This document shows, piece by piece, positions 41,582 through 49,306 of a stretch of DNA of 57,193 nucleotides. This stretch comes from a virus: IMG/VR virus record IMGVR_UViG_3300032331_001351, positions 1-57,193 of that record; one strand, 5' to 3'. The translations under genes were made by a program, and so were the position numbers. The notes beneath the pieces are model-generated. The model had not been told where the DNA came from, did no database searches, and saw nothing but the letters and a program-made list of their open reading frames with translations. The stretch's first letter is position 1. Each line of letters begins with the position of its first letter.

Positions 41582-42534
41582 ACACAGTATTCCCAGAGTT
41601 GGCGCTTGACCGCAACGTAGTCAAGTGGGAGCAACACCTCGGCACGCAGACACCATGGGAGAACCGCAAGGGTCTCTGGTTCAAACGTGATGACTACTTT
41701 GCCCCGCTCGGCTACAGCGGTCCTAACGGCTCAAAGATGCGCCAGCTGATTTGGTACGTAAACAAGTTCCGCGCAGGTAAGACCCACATTGTCACTGGCG
41801 CAAGTATTCAATCCCCTCAGCTGAGCATGAGCGCCATCGTTGGTGCACATTACGGGTTACGCGCCCGTCAAATCGTATACAGCAAACCTGAAACCGTATT
41901 ACGTCACGAGAACCCGCGCATCGCCTACGGCTTTGATGCTGAGTTTGAATACGCTTCTGGTCCGTACAATCCTATTTTACAGCGTAAGGTGGTTGACCTG
42001 ACGCAGCCCACCTCGCTCGTAGTTGAGTACGGTATCACTGTGCCGCATGACCGCTACTCTGAGGATGACGTGCGTAAGTTTCACGAGGTCGGCGCTCATC
42101 AGACCTCTAACGTCCCGCCTGAAGTCAAGCGCCTTATCGCTCCTGCCGGGTCTTGTAATTCGTTGACGAGCATCATGCTCGGCTTGAGCCGTGATCCGCA
42201 CAATATTGATGAACTGTTCACTATAGGAATCGGTCCCGACAAGCGCGGCTGGATGCGTCAGCGCCTTGCGTACATCGGTATTGACGTCGACAAGCTGCCG
42301 TTCAGATGGAAGCATTACAGTCTGCACGACAACGGCTACAGCAAGTATAGCGATCACTTCACCGGTGAGAGTTTTGATGGCATCAAGTTTCATCCGACCT
42401 ACGAGGCTAAGATGTGGCGCTGGTTGACACACCATAACCAGTTGGAGTATGATGACAGCACCGCATTTTGGATTGTAGGCAGCGCCCCCGACACAAAAAT
42501 TGTTGAACCCTTTTACACTAGGAGACCCGTATGA
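41578..42534 (+). CDS. PLP-dependent enzyme, fold-type II (ACC deaminase/D-cysteine desulfhydrase-like), putative DNA base hypermodification enzyme
   Basis: The protein has 318 residues. LWFKRDDYFAPLGYSGPNGSKMRQL (residues 33-57) corresponds to the KR(E/D)D...GGNKxRKL signature of fold-type II PLP enzymes; Lys53 is the expected Schiff-base lysine. APAGSCNSLTSIMLGL (about 188-203) fits the phosphate-binding loop (GTGGTxAGL in relatives). A THIVTGASIQSPQLSMSAIVGAHYG stretch corresponds to the Asn/Gln substrate-binding loop. A PLP enzyme in a thymine modification operon would decarboxylate, eliminate or otherwise edit the amino acid attached to the base. Known phage sets usually have different PLP enzymes. 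It is coupled upstream and downstream (ATGA). Confidence 0.72.
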   Translation: MNTVFPELALDRNVVKWEQHLGTQTPWENRKGLWFKRDDYFAPLGYSGPNGSKMRQLIWYVNKFRAGKTHIVTGASIQSPQLSMSAIVGAHYGLRARQIVYSKPETVLRHENPRIAYGFDAEFEYASGPYNPILQRKVVDLTQPTSLVVEYGITVPHDRYSEDDVRKFHEVGAHQTSNVPPEVKRLIAPAGSCNSLTSIMLGLSRDPHNIDELFTIGIGPDKRGWMRQRLAYIGIDVDKLPFRWKHYSLHDNGYSKYSDHFTGESFDGIKFHPTYEAKMWRWLTHHNQLEYDDSTAFWIVGSAPDTKIVEPFYTRRPV

Positions 42535-42734
42535 AGAACCCTGACAACAAAGACTATCAACCCTGGCTAGAGAAGACCGGCGGTTTTGCCCGTGACATGA
42601 CCATGCTTGAGCGAGTAGCGCTTGAGGTGTTACCGTTTATGGTTTCAAATGACGAGACTGATTTTGCGGAAGACGTTGACGCTGCTTTTTCAGTCGCCAA
42701 GCATTTCTTAGCTGAGAGAGCAAAACACATATGA
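42531..42734 (+). CDS. Small helical protein inside the modification cassette
   Basis: The protein has 67 residues, acidic (DETDFAEDVDAAFSVAKHFLAERAKHI), and overlaps both neighbours by 4 bases. The helical segments MTMLERVALEVLPFM suggest a partner or regulatory role for the flanking enzymes. No domain is recognised; conserved linkage would be the best evidence. Confidence 0.7.
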   Translation: MKNPDNKDYQPWLEKTGGFARDMTMLERVALEVLPFMVSNDETDFAEDVDAAFSVAKHFLAERAKHI

Positions 42735-43729
42735 AAGACTACCGCCTACCGGAAAACCGGGAAGAGTACTTCACGGCGCTCTATAAGATGAATCTTGATT
42801 ACGGGGTTATGCCCGGTCTGGTTTATTTGTACATGCCTGAACTCGCTCGCCGCTATGAGTGGGACGCTGAGCAGAAGCTCTGGTTCGCATTTTTGAACGG
42901 CATGACGCAGAACCCTATAACTTCGCTGCGCTTGTTCACCCGTCTACCTAGCGTTCCCCCTGCGGGCGCTCAGCTGACACATTTCAACGACTGGTTTAAC
43001 GATCAATGGGATACGCTCCAGTTTGACACCGACCGCCGGTATCAGAAACGCGACACCCTTGAAGCTATCAAGACCTACGCTAAGTTGGTTGAGGAGTTTG
43101 GCTCTCAAGAGGCGATGTTGACCGGCAAACCGTACTCAGAGCTTTGGGATCTCGTGCGCAACCGCTACTACAGCTTTGGTCGCCTGTCATCGTTCAGCTA
43201 CCTCGAGTATGTCTACTTGAACGGCTACGGCGCTGACTGTGATGACCTGCTGTTCAGCGATAAGTCGGGCAGCAAATCACACCGTAACGGGATGTTGTTT
43301 TTGATCGGTAAAGATGAGTTGGTTTGGGATAAGCGACTACCTAACGGGCAAGACGGTAACTACCCTAAATTCAAATTAATGTGCGGGTTTTTAGCTTCCG
43401 GTGCCGACACTTTAATTGATGCGTTCAAATTGAATTACCCTAGCGTGCCTAACGTGGGTCGGTTCACTATGGAGTCAAACCTTTGCACGTTCAAGAATCA
43501 TTTCTTCGGTCGGCGCTACCCCGGTGTTTACGCTGACATGGCTCAAGAAAGAATTGACTGGGCTGACGCACGTGACCAGAGCGCCTACACCGAGGTGTTC
43601 AAAGACATGCGGTCACAGCTGCTGCCTGACTGGTTACGGGCTGAATGCGGTGGTAGCTCAGCAATTAAAGTGAACGCGGCGGTTTTCCCTGAGACGGGTA
43701 TGCCTTTCAGAGCGGAGCATTTTCTATGA
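42731..43729 (+). CDS. Amino acid:DNA transferase / alpha-glutamyl-putrescinyl-thymine pyrophosphorylase-like protein
   Basis: The protein has 332 residues and is predicted helical. The N-terminal block YFTALYKMNLDYGVMPGLVYLYMPELARRY and the following EQKLWFAFLNGMTQNPITSLRLF resemble the DNA-hypermodification helical family (aGPT-Pplase/amino acid:DNA transferase) that replaces the pyrophosphate on 5-pyrophosphoryloxymethyl-dU in DNA with an amino acid. C-terminal blocks are GCDDLLFSDKSGSKSHRNGML (near 185) and SNLCTFKNHFFGRRYPGVY. Its operon partners are the kinase (43726-44304), helical-domain protein (44297-45217) and TS homologue. The assignment is from pattern memory, not a profile search. 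Confidence 0.7.
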   Translation: MKDYRLPENREEYFTALYKMNLDYGVMPGLVYLYMPELARRYEWDAEQKLWFAFLNGMTQNPITSLRLFTRLPSVPPAGAQLTHFNDWFNDQWDTLQFDTDRRYQKRDTLEAIKTYAKLVEEFGSQEAMLTGKPYSELWDLVRNRYYSFGRLSSFSYLEYVYLNGYGADCDDLLFSDKSGSKSHRNGMLFLIGKDELVWDKRLPNGQDGNYPKFKLMCGFLASGADTLIDAFKLNYPSVPNVGRFTMESNLCTFKNHFFGRRYPGVYADMAQERIDWADARDQSAYTEVFKDMRSQLLPDWLRAECGGSSAIKVNAAVFPETGMPFRAEHFL

Positions 43730-44304
43730 AACACGTCATCCTTAGAATCGCTGGCACGTTCGGCTCGGGCAAGACCACCGCTATGCGGGGATTCTTTGAT
43801 TACCCGACTGAGACTTTAATGAGCGGTAAAAAGATCGCCGGATACAAGGTTGACGCTAGCGCTGCCGGAATCACGCAGCCGATCTACGTGGTTGGTAAGT
43901 ATGACAACACGTGCGGTGGCACCGATGCCATCAAGACTCAGGCTGAGATTGCCGAGAAGATCCTGAAAGCGCACCCCCTAGGGCACGTGTTATATGAAGG
44001 CGCTTTGGTGTCTGCGAGCGGACTCGCCGGGCAGGTGACGCAAGCGATTCACCCTACCGGTTGTGACGTGTACGCATTCCTCGATACGCCGCAAGACCTC
44101 TGCGTTGAGCGGGTAAAGGGACGCCGCCTCGCCGCTGGTAATGAGAAAGAGTTCGACCCGAAGAACCTGATTGACAAGTTTGATTCAGTCGTCAACTGTT
44201 ATAAGAACCTGCGCAACGAGGGTACGTATGACGTCCGTAGGATTGACCACACCAACCCGCACCCACAATTAGTAGAAATTATAAAGGAGTACGAAAATGA
44301 TTGA
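43726..44304 (+). CDS. P-loop 5-hydroxymethyl-dU DNA kinase-like protein
   Basis: The protein has 192 residues. Walker A GTFGSGKTT (residues 10-18) is followed by a VGKYDNTCGGTDAIKTQ segment (near 60), typical of the nucleotide-kinase-like P-loop proteins linked to DNA base modification, then HVLYEGALVSAS, a possible Walker B/substrate region, and a LID-like CVERVKGRRLAAGN. In known pathways this enzyme phosphorylates 5-hydroxymethyl-dU in DNA to give the pyrophosphoryl leaving group. It overlaps its two neighbours by 4-8 bases. Confidence 0.75.
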   Translation: MKHVILRIAGTFGSGKTTAMRGFFDYPTETLMSGKKIAGYKVDASAAGITQPIYVVGKYDNTCGGTDAIKTQAEIAEKILKAHPLGHVLYEGALVSASGLAGQVTQAIHPTGCDVYAFLDTPQDLCVERVKGRRLAAGNEKEFDPKNLIDKFDSVVNCYKNLRNEGTYDVRRIDHTNPHPQLVEIIKEYEND

Positions 44305-45217
44305 CGAATGCCCATACCCGATGCCGACGGCTGAGACGGTATGCTCGATGGAGGGGTTGCTTTACTTCATTTGGGAACGCGAAGCTATTCGTCTTGCCCG
44401 TGAAAACGGTCACGCCGCGCCCTGGACTAAAGACCCGGTGCTCGCCAAGTACAAGTTTACTAACATTCACCGCAGCGATGATCGAGGCTCACAATGGATC
44501 ATTGATCACTTGATAGAACCAGCAGCGGCTAACGGCGATGAGCACTTGTGGTTTACGTTGTTGATCGCTCGCCTCATCAACTGGCCACCTACGCTACAGG
44601 TGTTGATTGACAAAAAAGTCATACCTTGCGCTCCTGAAAACTTTGATGCTGAGATGTTTGAGCACGCGCTTGAGCGCCTCAAAAAAGACGGTAAGAAGGT
44701 TTACTCGGGCGCGTATATGCTTTACCCTACAAAGATGGAGCCGGGGGGTAACAAGTCCAAGGCGGTCGCTAAGTACATCATCGGCAGCGCTATTGAGAAC
44801 GCTGACAACATCAGCGCCTCACTGTGGAACAACGAGCGGGGAATGTCTATTGAGCGGTTTGTAACTGAGCTGAGTAAGTGCTTCGGCATCAGTACTTTTA
44901 TTGCCGGGCAAGTAGCCGCAGACCTGACCTACACGGGTATGGACGTTGAAGATCTTTACACTTTTGCGCCTATTGGTCCCGGTAGCTCTCGGGGTTTGAA
45001 CTACTTACTAGGTAAACCGCCGTTCGCAACTTGGAAACAGAAAGAGTTCAACGCTGAGCTGAGTAACATCTTTGCCCACGCTGCTGACCGGCTTGACATC
45101 ATTGACATGACGCTGCATGATGTTCAGAACTGCATGTGCGAGTACAGCAAATACTGCCGCGCAGTCCTGGGCGAAGGTAAACCAAAAACAATTTATAAAA
45201 CAGAAACGGAGTTTTAA
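44297..45217 (+). CDS. 5hmdU DNA kinase-type helical-domain protein (DNA base hypermodification protein)
   Basis: The protein has 306 residues. FIWEREAIRLARENGHAAPWTKDPVLAKYKFTNIHRSDDRGSQWII (about 24-70) is the hallmark of the helical domain family associated with 5-hydroxymethyl-dU DNA kinases (eR..I.....G...PWT.DP.L..Y.F.N..R..DR...W). The C-terminal block HDVQNCMCEYSKYCRAVLGEG has a Cys pattern consistent with DNA contact in this family. In several phages this domain is fused to the kinase; here it is separate, next to the P-loop gene (43726-44304). It overlaps that gene by 8 bases and is 2 bases from the TS homologue. Confidence 0.75.
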   Translation: MIDECPYPMPTAETVCSMEGLLYFIWEREAIRLARENGHAAPWTKDPVLAKYKFTNIHRSDDRGSQWIIDHLIEPAAANGDEHLWFTLLIARLINWPPTLQVLIDKKVIPCAPENFDAEMFEHALERLKKDGKKVYSGAYMLYPTKMEPGGNKSKAVAKYIIGSAIENADNISASLWNNERGMSIERFVTELSKCFGISTFIAGQVAADLTYTGMDVEDLYTFAPIGPGSSRGLNYLLGKPPFATWKQKEFNAELSNIFAHAADRLDIIDMTLHDVQNCMCEYSKYCRAVLGEGKPKTIYKTETEF

Positions 45218-45218
45218 G

Positions 45219-46256
45219 ATGGAACTGTTAGTAAGAAATGTCAATCAAGCGTTTAGCGAAATCTTCTGGAAAATGAAGGTGCTCAATCTCCAGCCAGAAC
45301 AGACCCGTAACGGTCTCGCTATGGTTTACCCTGAGCCGGTGATCACAGTTTATAAATATCCGTACGAGCGCGTCCTGTTTGACAAAAAGCGCGACGCTAA
45401 CCCTATCTTTCATCTGATGGAGTCAATCTGGATGCTCGCAGGGCGCAATGACGTTGCGTTCCTACAGCAGTTCAACAAGCGCATGGTCGAGTTCAGCGAC
45501 GACGGTAAGACGTTTAACGCCGCCTATGGTCACCGCTGGCGTAAGCATTTCGGTCGTGACCAGCTTGATGAAGTTATCAGGTTGTTGCGCCGCGACCCTA
45601 CTACCCGTCAGGCTGTTGTTCAGATTTGGGACGATGCAGACTTGGCTAAGAAGACTAAAGACAAAGCATGCAATACGCAGATCATTTTTGATACGCGTAA
45701 CAACCGCCTGAACATGACGGTGTTCAACCGGTCAAATGATATCTGGTGGGGTGCTTACGGCGCTAACGCGGTGCACTTTAGTTTCTTGCAGGAGTTTGTC
45801 GCCTCCGCTATAGCTATGCACTTAGGCGTGTACCGTCAGGTCAGTAACAACTTACACCTTTACACAGAGCTTTATAACGCTAAAGATTACCTGTTTGCGC
45901 CGCCTGACGCAGACAGCTATGACCTTTACCGTAAAGGTGAAGTGCGCCCCCTGCCAATCATGTTGAACGGCGAGTACAAGTTGTTCCTAGCTGAATGTGA
46001 GATGTTCTGCCACGATCCTTTTAACGAGCGTATACACTACGCTAACCCGTTCTTTGAGCACGTGGCTCACCCAATGGCTATGGTCAGCAAGGTACGTAAT
46101 ATACACGCCGGTGACGGGCGTAGCTACGCGGCTAAAATCCGCGCTGCCGATTGGAAACGCGCCACTTTCGATTGGATTGACCGCCGCGAACACGCTCGTA
46201 AAATGAAAGAGGAAGATGACGAGATAAACGAGTTGCGTAAAGCTGTGAAAAAATAA
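45219..46256 (+). CDS. Thymidylate synthase homologue, probable dUMP hydroxymethylase
   Basis: The ATG at 45219 is chosen over longer in-frame starts because it follows ACGGAG (7 nt) and lies 2 bases behind the previous stop. The protein has 345 residues. HLMESIWMLAG gives the folate/active-site Glu68-Trp71 pair, KACNTQI holds the nucleophile Cys151, FNRSNDIWWG supplies the Arg171/Asp174 pair, and GANAVHFSFLQE places an Asn (183) near the position that selects dUMP in thymidylate synthase (Asp there marks dCMP enzymes). Alignment needs one residue insertion, so this is not decisive. In this cassette it would convert dUMP to 5-hydroxymethyl-dUMP. Plain TS remains possible. Confidence 0.78.
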   Translation: MELLVRNVNQAFSEIFWKMKVLNLQPEQTRNGLAMVYPEPVITVYKYPYERVLFDKKRDANPIFHLMESIWMLAGRNDVAFLQQFNKRMVEFSDDGKTFNAAYGHRWRKHFGRDQLDEVIRLLRRDPTTRQAVVQIWDDADLAKKTKDKACNTQIIFDTRNNRLNMTVFNRSNDIWWGAYGANAVHFSFLQEFVASAIAMHLGVYRQVSNNLHLYTELYNAKDYLFAPPDADSYDLYRKGEVRPLPIMLNGEYKLFLAECEMFCHDPFNERIHYANPFFEHVAHPMAMVSKVRNIHAGDGRSYAAKIRAADWKRATFDWIDRREHARKMKEEDDEINELRKAVKK

Positions 46257-46257
46257 C

Positions 46258-46294
46258 TTTACTTTTGTTAAAAATGTGAGCTATAATTTTTAAC
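46258..46294 (+). promoter_or_regulatory. Rightward promoter with -10-flanking dyad, ahead of the HD hydrolase
   Basis: TTTACT (46258-46263) is 18 bp from TATAAT (46282-46287). GTTAAAAAT (46267-46275) and ATTTTTAAC (46286-46294) form a perfect 9-bp inverted repeat around it, which could be an operator. The -35 departs from TTGCCT. The interval 46257-46319 is otherwise empty except for the leader with CTGGAGAAC before the GTG at 46320. Confidence 0.65.
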
Positions 46295-46319
46295 ATAACT
46301 GCTAACTGGAGAACTTTTT

Positions 46320-46808
46320 GTGAAACAAACCCTTGATTTTATTCTGGCTGGAAGCGAAGTAAAGCGGTATCATACCGTGACTACGCTCGTGTCTGAGACC
46401 GTCGGTCATCATTCACACGGCGTGGCTATGCTTTGCCTTCTTTTCGACCCTATGGCGAGCCGTCAGGTGCTGATGGCTGCGATGTTTCATGACCTCGCGG
46501 AGTTTCAAACCGGGGACATCCCCTCACCGGCAAAGCGTGAGTTTGGCATCGGCGGTAAGGTAGACGAATTGGAACTGCGTCTGATGACCGCTGCCGGAAT
46601 CATAATGCCTCACCTCACCCCCGAAGACAAGCGCACTCTCAAACTCTCTGACGTAGCTCAGGGGGCGTTGTTTTGCGCCCGAGAGCTTTCCCTCGGTAAT
46701 AAGCGTATGCGCCGCGTCTTCGATCGTTACATGAGCTACGCTGACGAGATGATGCTCGTCGGACGTGAGCGTGAAATTTTCAACATGATAAAGGACTACG
46801 CAGCATGA
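46320..46808 (+). CDS. HD-domain nucleotide phosphohydrolase (YfbR/DatZ-like)
   Basis: The protein starts with GTG and has 162 residues. HHSHGVAM (His31/His33), MFHDLAE (HD at 57-58, Glu61) and TGDIPSPAKREFG make the HD-type nucleotidase/triphosphohydrolase signature of YfbR and DatZ. The substrate could be dTMP, dTTP or another nucleotide. In a phage with modified thymine it could remove the ordinary T precursors. DatZ acts with PurZ in 2-aminoadenine phages, but there is no PurZ here. It has its own promoter and GGAG site. Confidence 0.78.
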   Translation: MKQTLDFILAGSEVKRYHTVTTLVSETVGHHSHGVAMLCLLFDPMASRQVLMAAMFHDLAEFQTGDIPSPAKREFGIGGKVDELELRLMTAAGIIMPHLTPEDKRTLKLSDVAQGALFCARELSLGNKRMRRVFDRYMSYADEMMLVGREREIFNMIKDYAA

Positions 46809-47089
46809 GCGCGGCTAATCAAAAACAAATCGGCGGTAATCACTACAAGCACGGCGGTGAGGAACACTGGGACCGCGTGCATCGTTTGAATTTGAATTAC
46901 TTTCAAGCAGCCACCACTAAGTATGTTGAGCGTTGCTACCTGAAAGGTAATCCGATTCAAGACTTACAGAAAGCCGTTCATTTCCTTGAGAAGTTGATCG
47001 AGATCGAGCAGCGTAAAGCTGATGAAAAATGCGTCGCGGTTCTAAGTGATGGCAGCGAGCCGACCTCCGGTTATGTTAACCAAGACTGA
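46805..47089 (+). CDS. DUF3310 protein (T7 gp1.7 nucleotide kinase-like)
   Basis: The protein has 94 residues. KQIGGNHYKHGGEEHWDRVHRLNLNYFQAATTKYVERCYLKGNPIQDLQKAVHFLEKLIEIE is the full DUF3310 pattern (GGxHY...WD...YF....KY..R...K.....DL.KA..YL..LIE). In T7 the gp1.7 protein with this domain is a nucleotide kinase for dTMP/dGMP. It could phosphorylate the hydroxymethylated nucleotide here, which is inference. It overlaps the HD gene by 4 bases and the polymerase by 44. Confidence 0.8.
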   Translation: MSAANQKQIGGNHYKHGGEEHWDRVHRLNLNYFQAATTKYVERCYLKGNPIQDLQKAVHFLEKLIEIEQRKADEKCVAVLSDGSEPTSGYVNQD

Positions 47090-48932
47090 CATGGGGACTT
47101 GGGTGTTTGATACTGAAACTCTACCTAATCGTACTTTGTTCTGCGCTAAGAACATTGAGACGGGGGAGTGGTTTGACTTGTGGCGTCACACTGACGACGC
47201 CCCGGCTCGTCTTACCCGTTTCGTACAGCAGCCCGACACGACATTGATCGGCTTCAACAGTAAGTCGTTTGACAACGCGGTCGTGGCGGCTTTCTGCCTC
47301 GGCAGGAGTGAGATAGAGATCAAGCGTATTGCTGATGACATCATCACCAATCGTCTTGCGCCGTGGAATTCGATGCGCAAGCACAATTTACGTGACATCA
47401 TTCTTGATGACATTGACTTGATTGAGGTCGCCCCGTCATTTGTAGGTTTGAAAGCCTACGGCGCTCGCATGCACATGCCTAAGTTGCAGGACATGCCTAT
47501 CGCCCATGACGCGATGATCACCCCCGAGCAAGAGCCCATGCTTTTGGAGTACTGCCACAACGACGTAGATACGACCGCCGAGCTGTTGAATCAGCTCGAA
47601 GGTGAGTTATTACTGCGCGTTGAGATGAGCCGCCGGTACGGAGCAGACATGCGTAGCAAGTCTGATTCGCAGATGGCTGAACAGGCTTACATCACTAGCA
47701 TGGGTCTCAAGCGTCAAGATAATGAGATACCTAAAACTGTTAAATATACCCCTCCGGCATTTTTAAAGTTTATGGACGCAGAGCTACAGGGGCTGCTTGA
47801 CCGCGTCTCTAAGCACGTGTTCAATATGAACTCGGTCACTGGGCACGTGCAGCTTCCAGATTTCCTCGGTGAACAAGCAATCGTTTTTGGCAGCGGTCAA
47901 TATCAACTCGGCGTGGGCGGTATACACAGCGTGCATGATAAGCAGGTTTGTTACGTTGCCGGTGATGATTACATTTGTGATATTGATGCAGCGTCGTTCT
48001 ACCCAAGTATCATCCTTGAGTGCGGCTTTGTGCCGGTTGCATTGGGTAAGCGGTTTGTTGAAGAGTATCGCAAGATTTACGAGCGCCGCCTCGAGGCAAA
48101 GCGCAACGGCGACAAGATAACTGACGCAACGCTGAAGATTTCCCTGAACGGCACGTTCGGTAAGCTGGCTAGCCGTTACTCAGTGTTGTACTCGCCGGAC
48201 TTGATGTTGGCGGTTACGTTGACTGGCCAGTTCACTCTGCTCATGTTGATTGAGTGGCTTGAGCGAGCTGGGGCTGTGACGCTATCAGCTAATACTGATG
48301 GCATCGCAATTCATTTCAACAAGGAGAAAAAAGAGCTGATTGAAAAAGTAGTTAACAAATTTAGTGAGGTGTCTGGGTTCGCGTTTGAATACACGTATTA
48401 CCGCGCCCTCGCTATGAAAGACGTCAACAACTATATTGCGGTCAAACCCGACCGTAAGCTGAAAGTGAAAGGCATTTATGCGCCACTCTCTCTTAAGAAA
48501 AACCCGACGGCACAAGTTGCAGCGGATGCGGTTGGAGCATGGTTGGCAAGCGGTATACCGTTTGAAACAACTATCAAAAATGCTCCATTCACTGACTTCA
48601 TCAGCGCCCGGAACGTCACTGGTGGCGGTCAGCAGAATAGCTTCTACTTGGGTAAAGTTGTACGATGGTATCAGTCGACCGACGCTGCTCTTGAACCGAT
48701 TAAGTATGCTTCGAACGGTAATAAAGTACCGAAGACAGAAGGCGCTAGAGCCTGCATGACCCTGCTTGATAAACAGATTCACCCACTTGATCTTGACTAT
48801 AACTGGTATAACAAAGAGGCGATCAAAATCGCCATCGCGGTTGGCTGCGCACATTATTTGACCTCGGAGCAACTCGCTCTAGTGGCACCACCACCAAAGA
48901 AAACTAGGAAAGTTAAAAATGGAACAAGGTAA
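47046..48932 (+). CDS. Family B DNA polymerase with 3'-5' exonuclease
   Basis: The protein is up to 628 residues (GTG ATG start at 47046/47049; a later ATG at 47073 or 47091 is possible because no clear ribosome site is seen). The exonuclease has FDTE (21-24), FNSKSFDN and the YCHNDVDTT motif III. The polymerase has motif A DIDAASFYPSII (about 311-322), motif B LKISLNGTFGK (about 360-371) and motif C NTDG (about 415). This is a family B enzyme, unusual next to a prim-pol/helicase set. It would have to accept the modified thymidine triphosphate if 5hmdUTP is used. Confidence 0.92.
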   Translation: MMAASRPPVMLTKTDMGTWVFDTETLPNRTLFCAKNIETGEWFDLWRHTDDAPARLTRFVQQPDTTLIGFNSKSFDNAVVAAFCLGRSEIEIKRIADDIITNRLAPWNSMRKHNLRDIILDDIDLIEVAPSFVGLKAYGARMHMPKLQDMPIAHDAMITPEQEPMLLEYCHNDVDTTAELLNQLEGELLLRVEMSRRYGADMRSKSDSQMAEQAYITSMGLKRQDNEIPKTVKYTPPAFLKFMDAELQGLLDRVSKHVFNMNSVTGHVQLPDFLGEQAIVFGSGQYQLGVGGIHSVHDKQVCYVAGDDYICDIDAASFYPSIILECGFVPVALGKRFVEEYRKIYERRLEAKRNGDKITDATLKISLNGTFGKLASRYSVLYSPDLMLAVTLTGQFTLLMLIEWLERAGAVTLSANTDGIAIHFNKEKKELIEKVVNKFSEVSGFAFEYTYYRALAMKDVNNYIAVKPDRKLKVKGIYAPLSLKKNPTAQVAADAVGAWLASGIPFETTIKNAPFTDFISARNVTGGGQQNSFYLGKVVRWYQSTDAALEPIKYASNGNKVPKTEGARACMTLLDKQIHPLDLDYNWYNKEAIKIAIAVGCAHYLTSEQLALVAPPPKKTRKVKNGTR

Positions 48933-49287
48933 TCAACGCACTGTCTATGTGGTTCAAGTAGACAACCATAAAGATCTTTCAGATGCGAAAAAGTATGGTT
49001 CACTACGGGCTGTGTTTGGCAACCCGCGTAAGCCGTACGACACGACGAGTATGATAGCTAAGGCGCGTCGCGTCATGGCTGAATGGCAAGCGGGCGACCA
49101 CCTGCTGATGATTGGCGACCCCACGCTCTGCGCGGTGTGTATGTCAGTGGTTAATGAGAAAGATGACATCATCAATATTTTGAGCTGGGACCGGAACTCG
49201 TTTTCGTACCTACCTCAGCGTTGGGACTTTGGTCAAATGGGTCTCGACTATGACGATTTTGAAGCAGCGGACGACAAACCGCTTTAA
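48919..49287 (+). CDS. Conserved small protein of unknown function
   Basis: The protein has 122 residues: TVYVVQVDNHKDLSDAKKYGSLRAVFGNPRKPYDTTSMIAKARRVMAEWQAGDHLLMIGDP. The mixed alpha/beta pattern and the conserved GDPTLCAVC resemble small phage proteins encoded beside polymerases. It overlaps the polymerase stop by 14 bases. Function unknown. Confidence 0.7.
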   Translation: MEQGNQRTVYVVQVDNHKDLSDAKKYGSLRAVFGNPRKPYDTTSMIAKARRVMAEWQAGDHLLMIGDPTLCAVCMSVVNEKDDIINILSWDRNSFSYLPQRWDFGQMGLDYDDFEAADDKPL

Positions 49288-49306
49288 CCCACGAAAGGAG
49301 AACAAA

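Noticed and set aside
46320-46808. 2-aminoadenine (Z) genome on account of a DatZ-like HD protein
   Set aside because: No PurZ/adenylosuccinate-synthetase-like gene is present and the polymerase is family B, not the DpoZ type. The HD enzyme has other possible substrates.
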